Source of the DNA: Halobacillus salinus | GTDB lineage: Bacteria; Bacillota; Bacilli; Bacillales; Halobacillaceae | Direction of reading: 5' to 3' | DNA length: 64,000 nucleotides | Assembly: GCF_004684905.1 (NCBI RefSeq) | Contig: NZ_SRJC01000001.1 | Location: 1,240,001 to 1,304,000, forward strand | Shown here: in pieces, positions 33,793 through 43,083 of the stretch | How positions within the stretch are numbered: the first letter of the stretch is position 1 | Layout: each line of letters begins with the position of its first letter | The notes under the pieces: generated by a model | The model's database searches: none | What the model was told of the DNA's origin: nothing | The model's input: only the letters and a program-made list of their open reading frames with translations | Program-made: the position numbers and the translations under genes

Positions 33793-34833
33793 TTATGGGT
33801 GCAAGACGACTTTGCCGCACTTGCCTTCATTCATTAGCTCGAATCCTTCTTGGAATTCTTCTAGTTTCAAATGGTGGGTAATCATCGGCTTGACGTCAAC
33901 TTGTTTAGACTGAAGAAGACGGGAAACCTGCTGCCACGTTTCATACATCTTTCTTCCGGTAATTCCTTGCACTTCTACTCCTTTAAAAACGATGTCGTTC
34001 GTAACATCAAGGCTGACACGCTTAGTTGGTAGACTTAAGATAGAAACGCGTCCTCCATTCGTGATCATTTTAAAACCTTGATCCATCGCTACAGGGTGAC
34101 CGCTCATTTCGCAGACTACATCCACGCCATGACCATCTGTTAATGATTTCGCTACTTCTACAGGATCGTCCTGCCCGGAGTTCACGGTTTTTGTGGCACC
34201 CATCTGTTTAGCAAGATCAAGACGGTAATCATTCAAGTCGAATGCTAGAACTTGAGAAGCCCCCGCTGCCTTCGCTACTCCTACAGCCATTAATCCTATA
34301 GGTCCACATCCGATAATGGCAACGGACTTACCCGCTACATCTCCATTTAATACTGTGTGGACAGCATTTCCCATTGGCTCTTGAATAGAAGCGATGTCTG
34401 TCGGCATATCATCAGGATTTCTCCACAGATTGCTTGCTGGTAACGCTACATACTCTGCAAAACAACCTTGTGTGTCGACTCCTATGATTTGAGTATTTTC
34501 GCAAATATGGAATTTCCCTGTTAGACACTGCGGGCAATGTCCACAGATAATATGTGTTTCAGCGCTTACATAATCGCCTACTTGATAAGTATGAACCTTT
34601 TCACCGACTTCTACAATCTCGCCAGCAAATTCATGACCGAATACGTACGGAGGATTTACGCGGCTTTCAGACCACTCATCCCAATTATAAATATGAACAT
34701 CTGTACCACAAATGGATGTGGCTTTCACTTTAATCAATACTTCATCATCACGTATGCCCGGAATCTCAACCTCTTGAAGTTCTGCTCCAGGTCCGCGTTG
34801 GTGTTTTACTAGTGCTTTCATAGTTCCATTCAC
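33793..34833 (-). CDS. tdh: L-threonine 3-dehydrogenase
   Basis: A 346-residue zinc-dependent medium-chain dehydrogenase oxidising threonine to 2-amino-3-oxobutyrate with NAD. Catalytic zinc ligands lie in SICGTDVHIYNWDEW and VFGHEFAGE; structural zinc cysteines in CGHCPQCLTGKFHIC; the Rossmann motif is IIGCGPIGLMAVGVAKAAGA. I chose GTG 34833 because GGGAG lies eight bases upstream and the length then agrees with B. subtilis Tdh (347); ATG 34821 (MKALVKHQ) is the alternative, and the frame extends to 34869. Confidence 0.94.
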   Translation of the reverse strand: MNGTMKALVKHQRGPGAELQEVEIPGIRDDEVLIKVKATSICGTDVHIYNWDEWSESRVNPPYVFGHEFAGEIVEVGEKVHTYQVGDYVSAETHIICGHCPQCLTGKFHICENTQIIGVDTQGCFAEYVALPASNLWRNPDDMPTDIASIQEPMGNAVHTVLNGDVAGKSVAIIGCGPIGLMAVGVAKAAGASQVLAFDLNDYRLDLAKQMGATKTVNSGQDDPVEVAKSLTDGHGVDVVCEMSGHPVAMDQGFKMITNGGRVSILSLPTKRVSLDVTNDIVFKGVEVQGITGRKMYETWQQVSRLLQSKQVDVKPMITHHLKLEEFQEGFELMNEGKCGKVVLHP

Positions 34834-34960
34834 AGTGAACACTCCCACTCTATCAAATGAAGGGTTCATCCCCTTTTAATCACCATTCTAACATGAATAT
34901 ATAAATTATCAAATCTATCTGTCCACTGTAAAAATACAATTGAACATGTAATTGCTCACA

Positions 34961-34992
34961 AAAAAAGCCGTACTCATCAAATGAGTACGACT
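34961..34992 (-). terminator. spoVS terminator
   Basis: Stem of GTCGTACTCA/TGAGTACGGC with a T tract on the minus strand, about 30 bases past the spoVS stop. Confidence 0.85.
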
Positions 34993-35023
34993 CTACTTTT
35001 TGAAGGTAGGTTGGACATTCGGT

Positions 35024-35284
35024 TTAACGAGGTTCTACAATGAGCTTGATCGCTGTCCGCTCTTCCTCATCAATCATAATATCCGTAAAAGCTGGAATAC
35101 ATATTAAATCCATGCCGCTTGGTGCTACAAATCCTCTTGCTATTGCCACAGCTTTCACTGCTTGGTTGAGTGCACCTGCGCCGATGGCTTGAATCTCAGC
35201 GGTTCCACGTTCTCTCACAACGTTTGCCAGCGCGCCTGCTACTGAATTAGGTACGGATTTTGCTGATACTTTTAATACTTCCAT
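35024..35284 (-). CDS. spoVS: Stage V sporulation protein S
   Basis: An 86-residue Alba-fold protein, almost invariant among Bacillaceae, affecting spore coat assembly and septation in B. subtilis. It starts MEVLKVSAKSVPNSVAGALA and ends RTAIKLIVEPR. The ATG at 35284 follows AAGGAGGAG; the frame to 35302 would include that site. It stands alone with its own terminator. Confidence 0.96.
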   Translation of the reverse strand: MEVLKVSAKSVPNSVAGALANVVRERGTAEIQAIGAGALNQAVKAVAIARGFVAPSGMDLICIPAFTDIMIDEEERTAIKLIVEPR

Positions 35285-35400
35285 TACTAGCTCCTCCTTC
35301 AATCACTAAGGTTGTTCCATCACTACTATATTCCTTGGAGATGCAGATTATTCCTTACCTAATATCCATTATGAGGTAATTTTTCACAAAATTCAAATAA

Positions 35401-36198
35401 TCATTCAAAGAACGGATGATCATCGTTAATTTGTATGCGCTTCACGGTTTTCGCTTTACCGCTCTGGTCATCTACATCCACCAAGAAACCGCTTAACTGT
35501 GTTCTTCCCGATTTTGGAACTTCAAAACGTACAGGGAGGTTCGTTAGGAAACGTTTTAAGACTGCCTCCCGGTCCATGCCGAGAATTCCATCATAAGGAC
35601 CTGTCATCCCTACATCGGAGATATAGGCTGTTCCTCCTGGAAGGATTCGCTCATCAGCAGTTTGAATATGAGTGTGCGTTCCGACATTTACACTCACACG
35701 TCCGTCTACATACCACCCCATCGCTTGTTTCTCACTAGTAGCTTCCGCATGAAAATCAAGGAAGATGATAGATGTTCGTTTCTTCGCCTCTTCAATAAGT
35801 TCGTCCACTTTACGGAAAGGGTCGTCATTTGGGGAAAGAAATGTTCTTCCCTGAAGATTGATAACGGCCACTTCTCCTTTCGGTGTTTTCACGAACGTCA
35901 TCCCTTTCCCTGGTGTACCTTCCGGAAAGTTCGCGGGTCTTACTAAGTATTCTGCATCATCAATGAAATCAAATATCTCTTTTTTATCCCAAGCGTGGTT
36001 CCCAAGTGTGACAGCTTGTGCTCCTCTTTCTAGGAAGCGACGATAAATTTTTTCATTTATCCCCTTCCCTGATGCAGCATTCTCACCATTGACAATCGTG
36101 ACAGCAGGTTGGTATTTCTGCTTCAATTTCGGTACATATTCATCAATCATTTGACGCCCTGGGGATCCCACAACATCTCCTATAAATAAAATTCTCAT
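35401..36198 (-). CDS. ymdB: YmdB metallophosphoesterase
   Basis: A 265-residue di-metal phosphodiesterase of the TIGR00282 family; in B. subtilis it hydrolyses 2',3'-cyclic nucleotides and controls late adaptive choices such as biofilm and motility. Metal ligands are visible in IGDVVGSPGR, IVNGENAASGKG, TLGNHAWDKKE and NVGTHTHIQTAD. It is directly downstream of rny in the same direction, the conserved rny-ymdB pair, about 100 bases apart with a terminator between. Confidence 0.93.
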   Translation of the reverse strand: MRILFIGDVVGSPGRQMIDEYVPKLKQKYQPAVTIVNGENAASGKGINEKIYRRFLERGAQAVTLGNHAWDKKEIFDFIDDAEYLVRPANFPEGTPGKGMTFVKTPKGEVAVINLQGRTFLSPNDDPFRKVDELIEEAKKRTSIIFLDFHAEATSEKQAMGWYVDGRVSVNVGTHTHIQTADERILPGGTAYISDVGMTGPYDGILGMDREAVLKRFLTNLPVRFEVPKSGRTQLSGFLVDVDDQSGKAKTVKRIQINDDHPFFE

Positions 36199-36254
36199 AG
36201 TTCCATCCTTTCTTATTTGTACAGTATTGAATACTTCATAAAAATTCTCTTAAC

Positions 36255-36290
36255 AAAACAAATGAAGCGACCTGACAAAAGGCCGCTTCA
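36255..36290 (-). terminator. Hairpin between rny and ymdB
   Basis: TGAAGCGGCC.../...GGTCGCTTCA stem with a T-rich but broken tail. Some read-through into ymdB is likely. Confidence 0.65.
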
Positions 36291-36295
36291 CTGTA

Positions 36296-37858
36296 TTATT
36301 TCGCATACTCCACAGAGCGTGTTTCACGAATGACGGTAACTTTAATATGACCTGGATAATCTAGCTCACCCTCGATCCTATTACGGATGTCCCGGGCTAA
36401 TCTTGTTGCTTCAAGATCATCAATCTCATCAGGGCGAACCATGATACGTACTTCACGTCCTGCCTGGATGGCAAAGGATTTTTCAACTCCATCATACGAT
36501 TCAGAAATCTCTTCTAGTTTCTCAAGTCGCTTGATGTAGTTCTCAAGTGTCTCACTACGAGCACCCGGACGAGCAGCAGAAAGAGCATCTGCAGCCGCTA
36601 CCAGTACAGAAATGATCGATGTCGCCTCTTCATCACCGTGGTGAGAGGCAATCGCGTTGATCACCGTGTCATTTTCCTTATACTTAGTCGCGAGTTCTTT
36701 TCCGATTTCTACGTGGCTGCCTTCCACTTCGTGGTCAATGGCTTTACCGATGTCGTGTAGTAATCCTGCACGACGAGCAAGCGTCTCATCTTCCCCGAGT
36801 TCTGCAGCAAGTAATCCAGATAAGTAAGCGACCTCTGTAGAGTGTTTAAGTACGTTTTGGCCGTAACTTGTACGGTACTTCAAGCGTCCCAGAATCTTCA
36901 CAAGGTCTGGGTGAAGTCCATGCACTCCCACTTCAAACGTCGTCTCTTCTCCAACTTCACGTATATAATCATCCACTTCCCGGCGAGACTTGTCTACCAT
37001 TTCTTCGATTCTAGCAGGGTGAATACGTCCATCCTGAACCAGTTTCTCAAGAGCCATTCGCGCCGTTTCACGACGAATCGGGTCAAATCCAGAAAGAATG
37101 ACCGCCTCTGGCGTGTCATCGATGATCAAGTCAATTCCCGTAAGTGTTTCCAATGTACGGATATTTCGACCTTCACGTCCAATGATTCGGCCTTTCATTT
37201 CGTCATTCGGTAGGTTTACTACCGATACGGTCGTCTCAGCTACATGGTCCGCTGCGCACCGTTGTAAGGCAAGGGAAAGAATGCTCTTGGCTTTCTTGTC
37301 CGCCTCTTCTTTCGCACGGTTCTCTGCTTCTTTCACCATGAGAGCTGATTCATGCGATACCTCTTGTTCCACACGTTCCAAAATGATTTGTTTCGCCTGA
37401 TCTGATGTCAAACCTGAAATTCTTTCAAGTTCTGTTTGCTGTTCTTGAAGCATAGCTTGCACTTTGCTTTCCGCTTCTTCAATTTGTTGTTGTCTCTCGG
37501 CAAGAGTTTCCTCTTTCTTTTCGAGTGAAAGATCACGTTGATCTAATGTTCCACTCTTACGATCAAGATTCTCTTCTTTCTGTGTCAGACGGTTTTCTGT
37601 TTTTTGTAATTCTAAGCGGCGTTCGCGAATTTCCGCTTCCGCTTCTTGACGGAATTTCTGGTTCTCTTCTTTGGCTTCTAGAAGAGCTTCCTTCTTAGCT
37701 GATTCAGCGTTACGACGGCCTTCTTCGACAATCTGTTTCGCTAATTCTTCAGCACTGGAAATTTTCGCTTCCGCAATCTTCTTCCGAATAAGATAACCAA
37801 CAACAGAACCGACGATTAAGGCAAGCAAAATGAAGATGAGCGAGGATATCATATCCAT
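36296..37858 (-). CDS. rny: Ribonuclease Y
   Basis: A 520-residue membrane-anchored endoribonuclease that starts bulk mRNA decay. An N-terminal helix ([19 protein letters not shown]) anchors it, a long coiled coil covers about 30-180, the KH domain has [20 protein letters not shown], and the HD catalytic domain has [17 protein letters not shown]. The length equals the B. subtilis protein (520). A good sigma-A promoter stands 114 bases upstream. Confidence 0.96.
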   Translation of the reverse strand: MDMISSLIFILLALIVGSVVGYLIRKKIAEAKISSAEELAKQIVEEGRRNAESAKKEALLEAKEENQKFRQEAEAEIRERRLELQKTENRLTQKEENLDRKSGTLDQRDLSLEKKEETLAERQQQIEEAESKVQAMLQEQQTELERISGLTSDQAKQIILERVEQEVSHESALMVKEAENRAKEEADKKAKSILSLALQRCAADHVAETTVSVVNLPNDEMKGRIIGREGRNIRTLETLTGIDLIIDDTPEAVILSGFDPIRRETARMALEKLVQDGRIHPARIEEMVDKSRREVDDYIREVGEETTFEVGVHGLHPDLVKILGRLKYRTSYGQNVLKHSTEVAYLSGLLAAELGEDETLARRAGLLHDIGKAIDHEVEGSHVEIGKELATKYKENDTVINAIASHHGDEEATSIISVLVAAADALSAARPGARSETLENYIKRLEKLEEISESYDGVEKSFAIQAGREVRIMVRPDEIDDLEATRLARDIRNRIEGELDYPGHIKVTVIRETRSVEYAK

Positions 37859-37971
37859 AATTTCACCTCCTCTTGCTATGAACTTGGTCCGTTTGTCGGT
37901 AATTACAAACGATTCATTTTCAGTTTCATTTCGTTAATATAAGGGTATAAAGATGAAAATGATACACATTC

Positions 37972-38000
37972 ATTTTATGCCTGCCATTCACTAATGTCAA
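37972..38000 (-). promoter_or_regulatory. rny promoter
   Basis: On the minus strand TTGACA (38000-37995), 17-base spacer, TAAAAT (37977-37972). The leader to the start codon is about 105 bases. Confidence 0.8.
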
Positions 38001-38147
38001 GGAATCCTCGTACCTTCCGACTCTTTAATTGTAATATTTCAAACTATCTGTCAGTTTTTCACCTTTTCTAACCACTTCCATTATAGGAATAACAAGGATG
38101 ATTCTAAACATTAGAAGCGAATTTTATAATGTTTAGTTTTTTTTATT
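38001..38147. other. Psd-rny intergenic region, upstream part
   Basis: Together with the rny leader this is a 289-base gap. It contains a weak inverted repeat (CTAAACATT/AATGTTTAG, about 38103-38135) just past the psd stop without a clear T tract, possibly the psd terminator. No gene is seen. Confidence 0.4.
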
Positions 38148-38924
38148 TTACCTTTTTAAAGCAAGCTTTTCTCCCGATCTAATCCATCTATTCTCTACAA
38201 TAGTATCCGGGAATACTGTGTCACCTAGGGGAAACAAGAGTACGACAGCTGAGCCGAAGGAAAAATACCCCACTTCCTCCCCTTTATTTAAATGCATGCC
38301 CTCATGCGTGATCTCTATCGTATTTACCCACATTGCCCCAACCTTTACGAAGCCAATATTGCCCCCTGTGTCATCTAAGAGTTCCGTCACAATTCGGAAA
38401 TTAGAAGTTATAGGGGAACGGCCGTATTTCAACCCCCACTTGTTCACTGGAAAGGATCTACCGCCAATTCCGTATTGTGAAAGTATTTTTGCAGTTACGG
38501 GAGAATAGATACGATGGTAGTCACCGGGGCTAAGATACAAAACTATAAACTTGCCATTAAGGTAACGCTGCTCCATATCTTCGTCGTTGAGTAGGGTTTG
38601 AAGAGAATAAGATATGCCTTTGACATGAATCTTATCATGGTTTATGTCTCCCATTTGCTTTACTAATCCGTCTACAGGGCTTATAACAGCATGAGGTGTG
38701 GCATCAACAGGGCGTGCCTCCTCTTTCCATTCCCTAATGAAGTATTCATGTAAAGACTCGAACGCTTCTGCTCCATGTTTACTATCCACGTCATTTGCTC
38801 TGAACCATCTTCTATAAAAAGGGATCATGTACTTGCTGATACGAGACTTCGCTAAACTCATGAGTACTAAGGAGACTGAGGGTGAATTCAACACCCAGAT
38901 CACAATTCTATAGATATGCCTCAC
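38148..38924 (-). CDS. psd: Phosphatidylserine decarboxylase proenzyme
   Basis: A 258-residue pyruvoyl enzyme that converts phosphatidylserine to phosphatidylethanolamine at the membrane. Conserved parts: SPVDGLVKQMG, YLSPGDYHRIYSPV, VGAMWVNTIEI, and near the C-terminus FSFGSAVVLLFP, where cleavage at Gly-Ser would create the pyruvoyl group (LGST-type motif, here FGSA). The start is GTG 38924 with GGAG eight bases upstream. It occupies the place of pbpX between recA and rny of B. subtilis, separated from any pssA gene. Confidence 0.9.
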   Translation of the reverse strand: MRHIYRIVIWVLNSPSVSLVLMSLAKSRISKYMIPFYRRWFRANDVDSKHGAEAFESLHEYFIREWKEEARPVDATPHAVISPVDGLVKQMGDINHDKIHVKGISYSLQTLLNDEDMEQRYLNGKFIVLYLSPGDYHRIYSPVTAKILSQYGIGGRSFPVNKWGLKYGRSPITSNFRIVTELLDDTGGNIGFVKVGAMWVNTIEITHEGMHLNKGEEVGYFSFGSAVVLLFPLGDTVFPDTIVENRWIRSGEKLALKR

Positions 38925-39015
38925 ATACTCTTCTCCTTTCCCACTACACAACCTGTTCGTTTTAAAGAAGTTTAAAAGAAAAGCAGCACCTGATAGAGGT
39001 ACTGCTTTCTACTTA

Positions 39016-40056
39016 TTATACATCAAGAGATTCTTGACTATCTTCCTTAACTTCATCTTTCTCAGCACCTGTATCCATATCATAATGTTCGCGAATGAGG
39101 CGTTTCACTTCCGTATAAACTTCTTGATTCTCTTTCAGGAACTGTTTCGCATTCTCGCGTCCTTGACCAAGACGGTCATCGTTATAAGAATACCAAGATC
39201 CACTCTTCTGGATAATGTCTAGGTCTGTACCGATATCGAGAAGTTCACCTTCTGCGGAAATACCTTCCCCGTACATGATATCCACTTCTGCCTGTCTAAA
39301 TGGTGGGGCTACTTTGTTTTTGACGACTTTCAAACGTGTTTTGTTTCCGACCATTTCGTTCCCCTGCTTCAATGTTTCAGCACGACGTACTTCTAATCGT
39401 ACAGAAGAATAGAACTTCAACGCACGTCCTCCTGGAGTCGTTTCCGGGTTACCGAACATAACGCCGACTTTTTCACGGATTTGGTTAATGAAAATCGCCG
39501 TTGTCTTCGACTTGTTGATTGCACCAGAAAGCTTACGAAGCGCCTGAGACATAAGACGAGCTTGGAGTCCTACGTGAGCGTCTCCCATTTCCCCTTCAAT
39601 TTCAGCTTTTGGAACTAGTGCCGCAACCGAGTCCACAACGATCATATCTACTGCTCCACTACGAACTAGTGCTTCCGCGATCTCTAGAGCCTGCTCTCCA
39701 GTGTCAGGTTGAGAGAGTAATAGTTCATCAATATTAACACCTAATGCGCGGGCATAAACTGGGTCAAGGGCATGCTCAGCATCGATGAAAGCTGCCTGTC
39801 CACCTTGGCGTTGAGCTTCTGCAATCGCATGGAGAGCAACCGTTGTCTTACCAGAAGATTCCGGTCCGTAGATTTCTACGATTCTTCCACGTGGATAACC
39901 ACCTACTCCGAGCGCAACATCTAACGCAAGCGATCCACTTGGAACTGTATTTATTCTTTGTTCGGCATTCTCACCTAATTTCATGATAGAGCCTTTACCG
40001 AATTGTTTTTCTATTTGGCGCAATGCCATATCTAAAGCTTGTTTACGATCACTCAT
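39016..40056 (-). CDS. recA: Recombinase A
   Basis: A 346-residue strand-exchange ATPase and SOS co-protease; it would also trigger cleavage of the S24 prophage repressor. Walker A is [18 protein letters not shown], Walker [17 protein letters not shown]; loop L1/L2 residues lie in [20 protein letters not shown] and [20 protein letters not shown]. The ATG at 40056 follows AAAGGCGG; the frame to 40113 runs into the promoter. The acidic C-terminus is usual. Confidence 0.97.
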   Translation of the reverse strand: MSDRKQALDMALRQIEKQFGKGSIMKLGENAEQRINTVPSGSLALDVALGVGGYPRGRIVEIYGPESSGKTTVALHAIAEAQRQGGQAAFIDAEHALDPVYARALGVNIDELLLSQPDTGEQALEIAEALVRSGAVDMIVVDSVAALVPKAEIEGEMGDAHVGLQARLMSQALRKLSGAINKSKTTAIFINQIREKVGVMFGNPETTPGGRALKFYSSVRLEVRRAETLKQGNEMVGNKTRLKVVKNKVAPPFRQAEVDIMYGEGISAEGELLDIGTDLDIIQKSGSWYSYNDDRLGQGRENAKQFLKENQEVYTEVKRLIREHYDMDTGAEKDEVKEDSQESLDV

Positions 40057-40086
40057 TTTATACCGCCTTTCAAATTTTCTACTCTT

Positions 40087-40115
40087 ATCATAACTTGTTT
40101 TAACACGATACACAA
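40087..40115 (-). promoter_or_regulatory. recA promoter
   Basis: On the minus strand TTGTGT (40115-40110), 17-base spacer, TATGAT (40092-40087), about 30 bases upstream of the ATG. Confidence 0.65.
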
Positions 40116-40125
40116 CAAAAAAAGC

Positions 40126-40137
40126 GAATAAATGTTC
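40126..40137 (-). promoter_or_regulatory. LexA-like box upstream of recA
   Basis: GAACATTTATTC on the minus strand, one mismatch from the Gram-positive LexA core GAAC-n4-GTTC. It lies ten bases upstream of the -35 box. SOS control of recA is established for Bacillaceae. Confidence 0.5.
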
Positions 40138-40146
40138 CCTTTTTTA

Positions 40147-40206
40147 ATAAGGAAACACATGCGAAACACCAATTTTCCTCTATAGAAAAAAGGAAGTTTC
40201 GCATGT
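40147..40206 (-). terminator. Long inverted repeat after cinA
   Basis: CACATGCGAAAC and GTTTCGCATGTG (12-base perfect arms, 40147-40158... and 40195-40206) flank a 36-base spacer with a second short stem. Probably partial termination between cinA and recA. Confidence 0.55.
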
Positions 40207-40221
40207 GCTGAGTGTGTCATT

Positions 40222-41460
40222 TTACTTTTTTAAGTTATGGTAAATTAATTCGTACCCTTTCTTCACGGCGCGCATTCTTATCTTGTCACGACCTCCATCA
40301 AAGTGGCATTCGTGAACTACAGGTTTCCGCTCCCCGATCTGTAAGCCTATAAACACTGTTCCAGGCTCTTTGCCCTCACTAGCCTCAGGGCCAGCTACGC
40401 CTGTGAAACTGATTGCTACATCGGCATAGAGCAGACTTTGAGCATTCAACGCCATGACTTCCGCGCACTCGTAGCTGATTGTCCCGAACTCTTTGATGAT
40501 GAACTTAGGCACCTCAATAATCATTTCCTTAGTAAAGGGCGTGTAAGCTACCAAGCTCCCCTGACATACGGAAGATGCTCCCGGAAGGGAGATCATCCGT
40601 TCGGCGAATAGACCCCCAGTTAAACTTTCAGCAGAACCGACCGTCATGTTCTTCTCTTTCAAAAGATCGCGGACAGTCTCTTCGATTGTTGTGTCGTCAC
40701 TACCATAATAGTACTTGCCGACTCTTGTAAGGATCTGTTCTTTCATTTTGGCAATCTTATCACTTGCATCTTTGTCAGTTTCTCCAGTAGCCGTGATACG
40801 TAGCCCTACCTCTCCGTCCCCTGCTAGAGGGGCGATGGTCGGATTCGTTTGGGAACGGATTAAATCGCTGACTTCCTCTTCAAGTGAAGATTCACCGATT
40901 CCGATAAACCGCATCATTTCTGACATAATCTCAGATTTTAATTGGAACGTTTCCTTGAAATATGGCAGGACATGCTCATTCATAAGCATCTTCATTTCTT
41001 GAGGTACACCTGGAAGGAACACCCAAATACGACCATCTACTTCTACGATCTGCCCTGGTGCCATCCCTTCATTGTTCAATAGAACTTGCGCTTGTTCAAA
41101 GACTAGTGCCTGTTTGCGGTTATTGTCTGTCATTGTCCGTTTGTTTTTCTTGTAATAATTCTCCACATTGGAAAGAGACGGCTGGTGTATGACCAAATCT
41201 TGTCCAATCAAAGGCTTGGCTGCGTCTCTTGTCATGTCATCCTCCGTCGGACCAAGTCCCCCTGTGACGATGATGACATCCGACCGATTGTGGGCTGCTT
41301 CAAAGGTTTGGAACACCCGATCATAGTTATCACCAACAACACTCTGGTGATAGATGGGCATGCCAAGGGTGGCTAGCTGCTTCGAAATCCATTGGGCGTT
41401 CGTATTAACAATTTGACCAAGAAGCAACTCTGTTCCAACAGCAATCATTTCTGTCTTCAT
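40222..41460 (-). CDS. cinA: CinA, competence/damage-inducible protein
   Basis: A 412-residue protein. The N-terminal MoCF-like domain has GTELLLGQIVNTNAQWISKQ and VTGGLGPTEDDMTRDAAKPL; the C-terminal PncC-like domain has GSAESLTGGLFAERMISLPG and ISFTGVAGPEASEGKEPGTV. PncC-type domains hydrolyse NMN amide; the N-terminal part carries ADP-ribose pyrophosphatase activity in some homologues. The ATG at 41460 overlaps the pgsA stop (ATGA). The order pgsA-cinA-recA is conserved in Firmicutes. Confidence 0.94.
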   Translation of the reverse strand: MKTEMIAVGTELLLGQIVNTNAQWISKQLATLGMPIYHQSVVGDNYDRVFQTFEAAHNRSDVIIVTGGLGPTEDDMTRDAAKPLIGQDLVIHQPSLSNVENYYKKNKRTMTDNNRKQALVFEQAQVLLNNEGMAPGQIVEVDGRIWVFLPGVPQEMKMLMNEHVLPYFKETFQLKSEIMSEMMRFIGIGESSLEEEVSDLIRSQTNPTIAPLAGDGEVGLRITATGETDKDASDKIAKMKEQILTRVGKYYYGSDDTTIEETVRDLLKEKNMTVGSAESLTGGLFAERMISLPGASSVCQGSLVAYTPFTKEMIIEVPKFIIKEFGTISYECAEVMALNAQSLLYADVAISFTGVAGPEASEGKEPGTVFIGLQIGERKPVVHECHFDGGRDKIRMRAVKKGYELIYHNLKK

Positions 41461-42035
41461 TTGGAATCTCTCATTACGTGCCAATTTTTCTTGAAGTAAT
41501 CATACCCCGACAAAATCGTAATGAACAAGGCAGCGTATAATACAATCGTCCCAACAGGGAATGACACGAAAGCAAACGGCCAGTTATGAAGTAATAAAAG
41601 AGAGATCGCCAGAATTTGTAGCGTTGTTTTCAATTTACCCATTTGGCTTGCAGCAAGGACAGTCCCTTCACCAGCTGCAACAAGTCGGAGTCCTGTAACG
41701 GCAAATTCACGACTTATAATGACGATGACGACCCATGCAGGCGCAAGTCCGATCTCAACTAGTAATATGAGTGCGGCACTCACTAATAACTTGTCAGCTA
41801 AAGGATCAAGGAATTTCCCTAAATTCGTTACTAAGTTGTACTTCCTTGCAATTTGTCCATCAATCCAGTCTGTTGTTGAAGCAATGATAAAAATCAGTGC
41901 TCCAACAAGGTGAGAGATAGGTAAGTCCCTTTCCCCCATTTCATAAGCGCCCCATTCAAAAGGAACACTCATAAGTAAAATAAAAATAGGGATGAGCATA
42001 ATTCTAGATAACGTAATCTTGTTTGGTAAGTTCAT
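41457..42035 (-). CDS. pgsA: CDP-diacylglycerol--glycerol-3-phosphate 3-phosphatidyltransferase
   Basis: A 192-residue membrane enzyme making phosphatidylglycerophosphate, the first committed step to phosphatidylglycerol. The CDP-alcohol phosphotransferase motif is visible as DGQIARKYNLVTNLGKFLDP followed by LADK (DG-x2-AR-x8-G-x3-D-x3-D). Several membrane helices follow (LLVSAALILLVEIGLAPAWV). The ATG at 42035 follows CAGGAGAG. Confidence 0.95.
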   Translation of the reverse strand: MNLPNKITLSRIMLIPIFILLMSVPFEWGAYEMGERDLPISHLVGALIFIIASTTDWIDGQIARKYNLVTNLGKFLDPLADKLLVSAALILLVEIGLAPAWVVIVIISREFAVTGLRLVAAGEGTVLAASQMGKLKTTLQILAISLLLLHNWPFAFVSFPVGTIVLYAALFITILSGYDYFKKNWHVMRDSK

Positions 42036-42130
42036 TCTTTCACTCTCCTGAAAGTAGTAAAAAGCTGCCCAGAACAACGAAGAAGGAAATTCGTCTAGGT
42101 GTTCTTAGGCAGCCTCGTAGTTGTTCTCAT

Positions 42131-43063
42131 TCACTCAAAATTCAATAAAACCTTTTGAGTATCGTGGTCATTCGGAAACGGCACAGGTTCTCCATTAATG
42201 AGAATCTTCGTATTCGGTACGCTTCCTGTTTTCAAATAAAGCTGATCTTGATTGGAAAAGTCAAGATTGATTGGAGAATCCTCTGCACTATACATGCTAG
42301 GAGGAGTCAAATTATTCTCTCCTTTAGGAGAAGTCGCTTCCAAGTAGGCCTGGCCAGTCAATTCGATTGTTGCCGTGCGCTCAGAGACGCCTGTAACCGT
42401 ATAAACGTGCTCTGGGAAAGTCCCAGTGCCTTCTTGTGTCAATTCAATTTTCACCTCAGACTCAGCCGGCTCTTCAGCCTCTTCGTCGTTCGTTTCTTCT
42501 GCGGGCTTATCTGTAGATTCTTCTGCAGGCTCCTCTTCAGCCGGTGCTTCTTCGCTACCCTCTTCTTCAGAGCTCTCTTGATCAGAATCAGCCGGCAGTT
42601 CGATTGCATCATCGGTGCCATCAGTACTTGCTGGGTCATTTTCCCCACCAGAAGAATCATTCATGTTTACGAAGAACACATAGATCGCAATCGCAATGGC
42701 AATAATTACAATACCCGTCAATATACGAGGGAACAGACTTGTCCCCTTGCTCGAACTCTTCGGTTTCGACGTCTGCTGTCTAGCCCTTTGAGTCCGACTA
42801 TACTTGATGATTTCTTCATCTTCATAGGAAGGAAGCTCACTCTTATGATCCTCCATGATTTCTTCGGGATTAAGCCCCACTGCTGAAGCATATTCCCGAA
42901 TGAAAGCCCTTGTGTAAAACTTGCCGGGCAGCGTCTTGAAATCATTGTTCTCAATAGCATTCAAGTATCTTTTTTGAATCTTGGTCGTCTCCTGGATTTC
43001 TTCGAGCGACAACCCTTTGGACTCTCTGGCTTCTTTAAGCCTTGATCCGATATCCATCTCCAT
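42131..43063 (-). CDS. ymfM: RodZ-like cytoskeletal/HTH membrane protein (YmfM)
   Basis: About 310 residues. The N-terminal HTH_25 domain (RLKEARESKGLSLEEIQETT, then IQKRYLNAIENNDFKTLPGK) resembles RodZ, which links MreB to the membrane. One helix follows (ILTGIVIIAIAIAIYVFFV, about 118-137), then a very acidic extracytoplasmic linker (E/A/P/D-rich, about 145-205) and a beta-rich C-terminal DUF4115-type domain. The long acidic linker is compatible with a salt-adapted organism. The start is ATG 43063 or 43057. Confidence 0.85.
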   Translation of the reverse strand: MEMDIGSRLKEARESKGLSLEEIQETTKIQKRYLNAIENNDFKTLPGKFYTRAFIREYASAVGLNPEEIMEDHKSELPSYEDEEIIKYSRTQRARQQTSKPKSSSKGTSLFPRILTGIVIIAIAIAIYVFFVNMNDSSGGENDPASTDGTDDAIELPADSDQESSEEEGSEEAPAEEEPAEESTDKPAEETNDEEAEEPAESEVKIELTQEGTGTFPEHVYTVTGVSERTATIELTGQAYLEATSPKGENNLTPPSMYSAEDSPINLDFSNQDQLYLKTGSVPNTKILINGEPVPFPNDHDTQKVLLNFE

Positions 43064-43083
43064 GTACAACACCATCCATCGTT

